NCBI GenBank assembly: GCA_024195265.1
Contig: JAJLRJ010000008.1
Span: forward strand, 3,368,501-3,432,500
Length of the DNA stretch: 64,000 bases
Reading direction: 5' to 3'
Source: Dendrophyllia cribrosa
Lineage: Eukaryota > Cnidaria > Anthozoa > Scleractinia > Dendrophylliidae
Shown here in pieces: positions 57,006 through 64,000 of the stretch. Positions within the stretch are counted from its first letter, which is position 1, and every line of letters starts with the position of its first letter. The position numbers and the translations under genes are program-made. The notes beneath the pieces are model-generated. The model ran no database searches. It saw only the letters and a list, made by a program, of their open reading frames with translations, and was not told the origin of the DNA.

Positions 57006-58048
57006 GTGAGACCAGTCTTTCGTTTAATTTTCCCTAAAAATTGTTAAGTCGAATTTGGTTTTGTTATTTTTGGTGATTAATCTCTTGCTTAAGTTATGTA
57101 AAGCGAAAACTTCAAATAAAATTGTCATTTTTATAACTGCAAGTTGTTTTTGTTTAAATTAGCAGCCTGTAATTCATTAGTATGCTCTATACACTCATTA
57201 GTATGCTCTATTTTCTCATTAGTATGCTCTATATAGAGCATACTAATTAGGCTTTTAAACAAAGGAAAACAAAAGAATTCGTTAGTATGTTCTATATAGA
57301 GCTTACTAATGGGTAGTTATTTAACCCTACAATTTCCCTGGGTTTCAAAGCCCCCGCCTCTTTACATAATTTAAGACAGTTTATGGGATATAGAGCACAC
57401 AAATACTCGGCACTGATTGGCTGAGTGGGTGTGACCATTTTCTAAGTGGGAAATAGCTAATGCCGCAGAACAATGAAGTTTGCTATCGTTCTTATGTGGA
57501 ACAATACTTAATATATTACCAATACAATGTCAATTCACTAAACGTTTTGAAAGTTCACTAAAAAAGTTTCTAAGCATTTAAACACTGTGAACTGCAGAAT
57601 TGTTGGGGCCATTTGCCAACAAAATTTTGATCAGGCGCAAGGAGTTTTGGTCAGTTTTTAACGGAAAGAAGCTCATTATTTTGAGAAAAATTTAAAGATA
57701 GTTACGTCAACTAACTTTTTATGCATCCTTGCCCATATTTCCATTTAATATTAAATAAAATCCCCACTAAATGAAACGAAAACCTCCTCGGACGTTTAAC
57801 AGCGGTGGACCTGCGATCAGTCCCAATTTTAGAAATGCTCTTATTTGCCTCCCATATGCCTCCTTAGACTTGCCGTCAAGTCGAGCTCAGTGAGCGCTGG
57901 GCGCGATCCAGTGAGCAACTCCCATGCAGACTGGAAGCCGAAGCGAGAAGCCAACGACTTTTGAGTCTTTGTGATCGCTCGCTAAAGAAGATTTGTATCA
58001 GGCCTTATTTTCCGTTTTGCGTTTCCCCGTGGGAAATGGTTTTAAAGG

Positions 58049-58722
58049 TGGTCAGACACGAGGGGTCATGTAGCAGGGACATGTCAAACTTTTATTCAAA
58101 ATTCACGCAAGAGTTTATGTCGCAGAGACATTTAGCAGCGACAAAAATTTGTGTAGTACACACTGATGGACATGTTGCAGGGAGTGTACTGCGGGGACAT
58201 GCAGAAGGAAAAAGACATAGCGCTTGCACACCACATGAAAATGTTGCGGGGACTTGTCTCAGGGACATGTTGCAGCGACACGTCCCCTCGTGTGAACTGA
58301 TACTATCATGATTGTGCAACACCAATTTTGGCTCATCCTCGGTGTAAGAACCTGTGAAACTCACGAGTGACGTAAAACAAAGAAAACAAAAGGCATAAAA
58401 CAATAGAGTCAACTGGGAATGCAATACTACAAAGCTAAAAAACAAAGAAAAAAGTCACAGGTTCTTACACCGAGGTAAACCCCAAACTTTGGGGACATTT
58501 TATCCCCGCGACGTGTCCCATGTAGTTCAACAAGTTGAACTCCGTGAGACATGTCGCGGGGACAAAATGTCCCCAAGATTGGTGTTGCATAGTTATGATA
58601 GTATAAGTTCACACGAGGGGACGTGTCGCTGCAACATGTCCCTGAGACATGTCCCCGCGACATTTTCATGTGGTGTGCAAGCGCTATGATTTTTTCCCTG
58701 CTACATGTCCCCGCTTGTGGCC
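58049..58722. mobile_element. Large 674-bp hairpin element
   Basis: Arms of about 280 bp rich in GGGACATGT and ACATGTCCC words (for example CATGTAGCAGGGACATGT against its inverse). The centre holds a second hairpin, 58338-58476 (CCTCGGTGTAAGAACCTGTG and inverse), probably a nested insertion. Confidence 0.85.
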
Positions 58723-58737
58723 CGCCATTCGTAAAAA

Positions 58738-58905
58738 AAATTCCGACATTCGTAATGGTTCCGAATCTCGTAATGGTTGCGAATTTCGGAATAGTTCCGA
58801 GATTCGAAATGGTTCCGAAAATTTCGTTATGGTTCCGTTTCGGAATGGTTCCGAAACTGGTTCAAAATTATTTCGAAACTGGTTCCGAAAATGTGGTAAT
58901 GATTC
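58738..58905 (+). repeat. Degenerate tandem repeat of ATGGTTCCGAA
   Basis: About 10-12 irregular copies of TCGNAATGGTTCCGA-type units immediately after the large hairpin. Confidence 0.8.
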
Positions 58906-59118
58906 GGAAAAAAGTTATCGCGATGACTTAACTTGGAGACTGGGGGCAAGTCAAGTTTCCCTTCCACGGTAAGAAAGCAAAATCTTCGATTGCTTGTTAT
59001 GCTTTTGTTGTTTTCATCGGCTTTCGCTTACTGTACGCCAATTTTAAGTTTAAGATATTTTTCCCTAAGATGCCTAGAGTTGAGCAACTCGTACTCAAGC
59101 TGAAGACTCCACTGAGTT

Positions 59119-59302
59119 ACACCTTATTCATAAATGGCGACTGATTCATGATTCTTTTATATCTATGTTAATTAGCCTCACTGGCCTCATTTTAGAAGTA
59201 TAAGTTCTTTTGAATTTTGCACATGCTAACGAGGCCAGTGGGGCTAATTAAAATAAATACAAAAGAATAATAAATCGGCCGCCATTTATGAATAAGGTGT
59301 AT
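59119..59302. mobile_element. Hairpin MITE with ACACCTTATTCATAAATGGC arms
   Basis: Outer arms pair with GCCATTTATGAATAAGGTGT; inner arms are GTTAATTAGCCTCACTGGCCTC-like. No coding. Confidence 0.8.
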
Positions 59303-59352
59303 TCACACGGCTTTCATTCAAGAGATTCTCGATATTTCGGGTTCATCAATAA

Positions 59353-59542
59353 GGGGGTGTTTACATGACACCGGGGCGACTTTTGCGCCGGCCGGGGGCG
59401 AGTTCACTCCGGTTCCCTCTTATGGCTCTACATTTGTTTACATGATACCACCGCATTTTGTAAACAAATGTAGAGCCATAAGAGGGAACCGGAGTGAACT
59501 CGCCCCGGCGCAAAAGTCACCCGATGTCATGTAAACACCCCG
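59353..59542. mobile_element. Hairpin MITE with GGGGGTGTTTACATGACA ends
   Basis: About 85-bp arms: GTGTTTACATGACACCGGGG, GGCGAGTTCACTCCGGTTCC, CATTTGTTTACA and inverse. Confidence 0.85.
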
Positions 59543-59924
59543 TTAGGTAAGTCCAGGGATTGGGATTATAGTGACCCAGTAGAATGTATAATCTAAACAA
59601 ATACAAAAGGTCCGGCGGAAAATGTAGTTTGGGAGAATTACAAGCCTTTTCACGGAAGGTAGTAGAAGGGAAATGGTAGTTCAAAACCAAAGCATGCTGC
59701 GAGTGGAGGTAGCAAAGAACTTTCAGCAGAGGTTCAACCTTTTTTGTTGGTGTGGAAACACAGTTTTGTTGTTTTCTCGCGTACTTTTATCTCAATGTTG
59801 GAGTTTGCGAGACATCTACGGAGCTTTTGTTTGTACGATCTTAAGAGTTGCGAGGTTTTGTCGCCAATGTATGGGACAGAAATTAAAGCCTCTGTTCTAA
59901 GCAACACGCTTTCTTACAACACTA
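59543..59924. other. Intergenic, no gene recognised
   Basis: A 75-codon open frame at 59673-59900 has no recognisable domain or start context, so it is not called as a gene. Confidence 0.4.
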
Positions 59925-60069
59925 TAGGTGGTTTGCAATCAATCTCTAGAGACATAGATAACAATAGTGAAACGAACAAATGCTGGTGGACGAACAAAAG
60001 GAGCTAATGAGAGAACTATTGTTTATGTCCACCAGCATGGCGGCGATGACGTAACATGAAAACCACCTA
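59925..60069. mobile_element. MITE, AGGTGGTTT family (copy 2)
   Basis: Ends TAGGTGGTTTGCAATC and ATGAAAACCACCTA, flanked by TA. Same orientation as the copy in the LINE. Confidence 0.9.
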
Positions 60070-60073
60070 TACT

Positions 60074-60219
60074 TGTCCAATACTCTGACAAATTTATGCA
60101 GAGCATTGTACTGTAATACATTGCGCTGTATTGTGCCGTTAGAATGTATTGTTAAACTATTGTTATAGTTATATAATACAATACAATGCTCTGCATAAAT
60201 GTTTCAGAGTATTGGACAC
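60074..60219. mobile_element. Hairpin MITE with GTCCAATACTCTGACAAATT ends
   Basis: Arms also contain TTTATGCAGAGCATTGTA and inverse. It abuts the preceding MITE. A fragment of the same family sits in the TUBA-6 promoter. Confidence 0.8.
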
Positions 60220-60940
60220 CCCCCTACAACACATGATTAACGACGACCAAACAACATTTTCGGGTTGCACTTTATTAAGCCTCATACATTAACACATTTA
60301 CTCTAACAGATTGAAAACTACATAAGGATAAACCCACGAAGAATTGGATACGTATCTCTAAAAGATACTCGGCGGCCAGGAAAAACTGACCTATACATTA
60401 AAACCCGCACAGCAGTGGGACAAAAATCAGGAAACCTGGGTAGGAACCAAGCCCAAAACTCCGATCGACCCTTCCTACAAAGGTCAACGATAAATTGTTA
60501 ATAACAATATAACATAAATAAAAGTTAAACTTTCACTGCAAAGGTTATGCAAAATTCCTCTTCCCGCATAAAGATAACACGTGCATACATATGTCTGCAT
60601 TTATGAAATCTGAGCTTACCGTGGCTCAAAAGCCGGAATACATACAGCTGTACCTATTCTCACCTAAAAGGCAGGAGGGACTGGGGGGAGGCAAGCATGG
60701 AACAGGCTACCGGTAATAACTAGTAGCCGGCAAGACAAAAGGCAAACTACCCTGGAATAAACATGAGAGCTGCAAACATAGCCAACCCACAAGGACCACT
60801 GAGCACTATTGTCTCAAGTTTAACCTTTGCCTTAATTGCCGGTACACTTAGCCACATAAAACAAACAACATTCCTTGTTGAAGTTCTAACCAAAATTTTA
60901 TCCCACAGAAATTCATAACAAGTATTTTTGTTTGCACATA
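60220..60940. other. Unassigned stretch between two inverted MITEs
   Basis: No coding sequence recognised. CTTTATTAAGCC near 60270 would read AATAAAG on the minus strand, so a 3' untranslated region is possible but unsupported. Confidence 0.35.
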
Positions 60941-61085
60941 TAGGTGGTTTTCATGTTACGTCATCGCCGCCATGCTGGTGGACATAAACAATAGTTCTCT
61001 CATTAGCTCCTTTTGTTCGTCCACCAGCATTTGTTCGTTTCACTATTGTTATCTATGTCTCTAGAGATTGATTGCAAACCACCTA
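60941..61085. mobile_element. MITE, AGGTGGTTT family (copy 3, opposite orientation)
   Basis: Reverse complement of 59925-60069 with very few differences. Together they bracket 60070-60940. Confidence 0.9.
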
Positions 61086-61509
61086 TTCTCCAATCAATCA
61101 CTTAATTAATTCATTTTGCATTTAATAAATCACGAGAAATACAAATATGTAAGCATTATCTACTTGAACATCAGATTTCAACCATTTTTCAATGGAGTGT
61201 CTTAATAATAGGTATAGTACAATGTACTTACAACAGCTGGATTATTCAGAAAGTAGAGAATTTCAGCACTACATCTTGCAGACCTTTGGGTTGCAGCAGG
61301 CACTGAGACAGTGGCTCAGCAATGGTCGTCTAACTAAGAGAAAAATATATTTCCGGGCCACATTTCATCCAGTTGATGACATACGGTGCGATTTCAAAAC
61401 ACAGTCTTTCCCGAGAAACACTGAGGCCCCGTCCACACGTATCCGGATATTTTTGAATCCGCAACTTTTTTGTTGCGGATTAGAAAATATTCGCGTCCAC
61501 ACGTAGCTG

Positions 61510-61651
61510 ATTCACGGTAGGGAAACTATATTTGTTACAAATATAGTTCTCCTACCGTGAATCAGCCTTCCTATTTTATCAAACCGTTTCGCTATTTTAT
61601 AGGATAGGGTGCTTGTATTTCGTTACGGTGGTCTTTGCAAAAAAAAAAAAA
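61510..61651 (+). repeat. Hairpin plus A-tail repeat, copy A
   Basis: Starts with a ~55-bp perfect hairpin (ATTCACGGTAGG...CCTACCGTGAAT). Then comes a shared body (CTATTTTATCAAACCGTTTCG..., TTCGTTACGGTGGTCTTTGC) ending in a run of 13 A. Confidence 0.85.
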
Positions 61652-62000
61652 CAGTTAACTTGTTTTTTATAAAGAGACCATCTGATACCTGGGCCAGTAG
61701 AGCCTCGAAAAAAGGCACGATTAAAAAATGATAATAGTACTCTCATTAAGCGGCCAAAAAAGGGAAAACGAACAAGAGTTAAATTTTGTATGTTTTTTCC
61801 CTCTTTTTTCATTTTTTTTTTAGCTTTTTATGCGTGGTTTGAAGTTGAAGCAAGACGAAGATATGAACTCCATATTGAAAGCAAAAATTTGGGCACTATT
61901 ATATTGAAATAAAAGTAAACTGCAGAAGACCGCAAACGATAATGCTGCTAATGATACGTAGGATCTACGAGAGACCTAACCAGCCAAAAAATGAATGAAC

Positions 62001-62194
62001 AAAAACAATGAACTGCAAGGCTGATCTGACCACGTAAAAAAGTAAAATTTGCGAGACACCATCACGACAGAAACCGATAAAGTAGGATCGTAACCGTTAC
62101 GATCATGGCTACTTTATCGGTTTCTGTCGTGATGGTGTCTCGCAAATTTTACTTTTTTACGTGGTCAGATCAGCCTTGCAGTTCATTGTTTTTA
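62001..62194. mobile_element. Perfect palindromic element
   Basis: Arms of about 85 bp (AAAAACAATGAACTGCAAGG... and inverse) appear identical. A second small palindrome, GATCGTAACCGTTACGATC, sits in the centre. Confidence 0.9.
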
Positions 62195-62216
62195 CTATTA
62201 TATTCCACTTTTATTT

Positions 62217-62362
62217 TATTCACGGTAGGGAAACTATATTTGTTACAAATATAGTTCTCCTACCGTGAATCAGCCCTCCTATTTTATCAAACCGTTTCGC
62301 TATTTTATAGGATAGGGTGCTTGTATTTCGTTACGGTGGTCTTTGCAAAAAAAAAAAAAAAA
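62217..62362 (+). repeat. Hairpin plus A-tail repeat, copy B
   Basis: Near-identical to 61510-61651, ending in a run of about 16 A. Bracketed by ACTATTATATTCCACTTTTA-type direct repeats (62193-62220 and about 62368-62395). Confidence 0.85.
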
Positions 62363-62399
62363 TTGGGCACTATTATATTCCACTTTCATTTTATTTTAT

Positions 62400-64000
62400 T
62401 TGCTTCTGCTTCTGCAGTTTTCTGCCGTAAGGATCAGTTTGCAGTTTCTTTTGTTTCACTTCAAGTATTAATACTGATCTAGGTCTGGAAACCCAGATCT
62501 GGCCATTCTCAACGGTTTTTTGCAGTGATCGTGCATTCCATGTTTCTTTTTATAGCTCTCTTTTCTGCGAACGTAGGTTGTTTTTCGAGATGCTCGCCCA
62601 CCACACCCCTATCATATGGTCGTTATCACATCCCCTACGCCGCGATTTTTGGGAAAACTGTTGTTTAAACAAGAACACAGGTGAGCCATGAAAATGATTT
62701 TGAGGTTCCCACTTTCTAAATATAAGAATAGTTTTTCCCGCCATGCGGCGGTGTTTTCTCACGCTCTCCCCATTCTTCCCTTAATCACGACGGTTGATTT
62801 CAAAATATCTGGTATGCCGTGTGGAGGAGAGAGTTGATGCCGTTCACGCTTGGGATCTTCTAATTTTCATCCGTTGGTATGTCTTCGTACTAGTCAGCGA
62901 ACTTCAGTTTTCATTCCATGTGTCATTGCTGTTTTCAGATTGTTATCTTAGAATTTTTATGGCAAATACATGCTTAGTAAAGAGTGGGGTTTTGTTTGTA
63001 AAACATGTAGTACTGTATATAGTAGTAGTTAAGGAGATTGTTCTGATTGTTCTTCGGTTTGAAAACCCGATTGACATTAAGAAACATTGCAGTCATTGAT
63101 TGAATCTAAGAGGAAATTTCTCTCGTTGAATCTCAAATCACATAGTTTCAATTTTAGCGGATAATATTTAGTACAGATGAATACTTTTGCTCGAATTTTT
63201 GCCAAACTGGAATTCGATTTCTGATCAGCGCCGCGGATGGTTTACGGTTGTATTAAACTCAGAAACCTAATCAAACAGCCGGCATGTTGTTGACACAGTG
63301 GCTATGAAATTTGGTTGCTTTGTACAACTTCACTTACCAAAAGTGATTTTAAAATGTATGAAATTATCCCCTGTAATAAGGAAGCTACAATGTTTAAGAT
63401 GTACTTTGGGCAACAAATTTCGCTTACATGTAAGATAGTTTCAATCATTTGAAGTTGTTGACATCGGCGCAAAGAGAAAAAGGTCAACACGACACTTGAG
63501 CTTTTCGTTTGCGATCAGTTATCACCTATACTCAAGAATTGATTTTTATCTTATCAGGATATAGAGCAACAAAAGCTCATTAGAACACTAGATTTTATTT
63601 CCAAACAAGGAATTTTGTTTGCCACACAGCAAGAAAAGGGTATACGCAATACTGGGCTAAATTTATTTGAAATGTGTTTACTTGTGCTTGCGTGACTCAC
63701 TGTCTCAACTTTTGAAGAAAATTCATGAAAATTGCCTGTGCGTAATACTTCTCTGTCTTCTCTCGACGGGTGGCTTTTCAATTACCCAAGCTAAATTTTC
63801 GATATGTTGCAGTACAGTAACGTAGCTTTCTGCTAGTATAACTTTCATTGTAAAATTCGATGTACCAGGACAAGATTTATTTCAGAGAAGTTTCCTCATT
63901 TTCAAGAGTTTTAATACCAAAGTGCTGAAAGTAGGAATGCCGTTCGGGCTTTCAAAAAGACATGTAAAAATGTATCTTCTTCCAATTTGTTTACATCACT
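62400..64000. other. Right-hand edge, no gene recognised
   Basis: AT-rich sequence; only short open frames without domains. Gene content here cannot be judged from sequence alone. Confidence 0.4.

Larger units (their letters stand above)
56355..57450 (+). mobile_element. Hairpin/ORF/palindrome-array element B (undescribed type)
   Basis: Hairpin 56355-56608 (GGGTTAGACAATGAACGC and GCGTTCATTGTCTAACC), interrupted by a 94-bp element. Then a leader, a coding fragment at 56855-57005, palindromic boxes CATTAGTATGCTCTAT at about 57175-57311, then AACCCTACAATTTCCCTG. Near the end GTGACCATTTTCTAAG (57430-57445) is the inverse of CTTAGAAAATGGTCAC (56610-56625). Same order of parts as element A. The right boundary is approximate. 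Confidence 0.5.

Noticed and set aside
61192..61506. 104-codon frame
   Set aside because: It ends inside a dispersed CCCCGTCCACACGTATCCGG-type repeat, with no domain or splice context.

Overview
This is animal nuclear DNA, most likely from a cnidarian and probably a stony coral. The evidence is intron-rich genes, AT-rich non-coding DNA with many ACATGTA-type words, a dense load of palindromic MITEs of the kind common in coral genomes, and alpha-tubulins with metazoan exon structure. The species assignment is inference; the eukaryotic animal nature is clear from the genes.

Layout. (1) 1-8 kb: the 5' two thirds of a C2H2 zinc-finger gene on the minus strand, running off the left edge. Its introns hold a pogo-like element remnant, a tRNA-derived SINE, an (ACAT)n microsatellite and several MITEs. 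(2) 8-11 kb: repeat-rich intergenic DNA, including a 474-bp element with a 9-bp target duplication. (3) 11-55 kb: an alpha-tubulin cluster of six copies. TUBA-1 and TUBA-2 are on the minus strand; TUBA-3, -4, -5 and a broken TUBA-6 are on the plus strand. All share one plan: the ATG alone in exon 1, then exons of 223, 149, 393, 288 nt and a final exon of variable length. TUBA-2 and TUBA-3 are divergently transcribed. TUBA-3 has two tandem TATA-containing first exons. TUBA-4 is a chimera: its 5' part, including introns 1-4, matches TUBA-5, while intron 5, exon 6 and the 3' flank match TUBA-3. This is what unequal crossing-over in exon 5 would produce. TUBA-6 has a nonsense codon at Trp407 and a damaged promoter.

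(4) 44.0-51.5 kb: a nest of mobile elements directly upstream of TUBA-6. A long-TIR DNA transposon flanked by GATC holds a 5'-truncated L1-like LINE with its own 10-bp target duplication. The LINE is interrupted by a 145-bp MITE and by a ~2.3-kb block carrying a MULE-like element; a hAT-like MITE lies in the outer transposon. Unfilled sites in the TUBA-4/-5 flanks show the outer element's insertion point exactly. (5) 55-64 kb: no convincing gene; mostly hairpin elements and tandem repeats.

Two places (47.39-48.12 and 56.36-57.45 kb) share an unusual order of parts: a terminal hairpin, a short coding fragment with an RF-x-x-P motif, palindromic TTAGTAT-type boxes, and an ACA(A)TTTCCCTG tail. 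They look like two members of an undescribed element family.

The tubulin paralogues act as natural before/after pairs: at least four insertions, one 1.4-kb deletion and a 2-versus-4-unit promoter repeat can be dated relative to the duplications just by aligning the copies.
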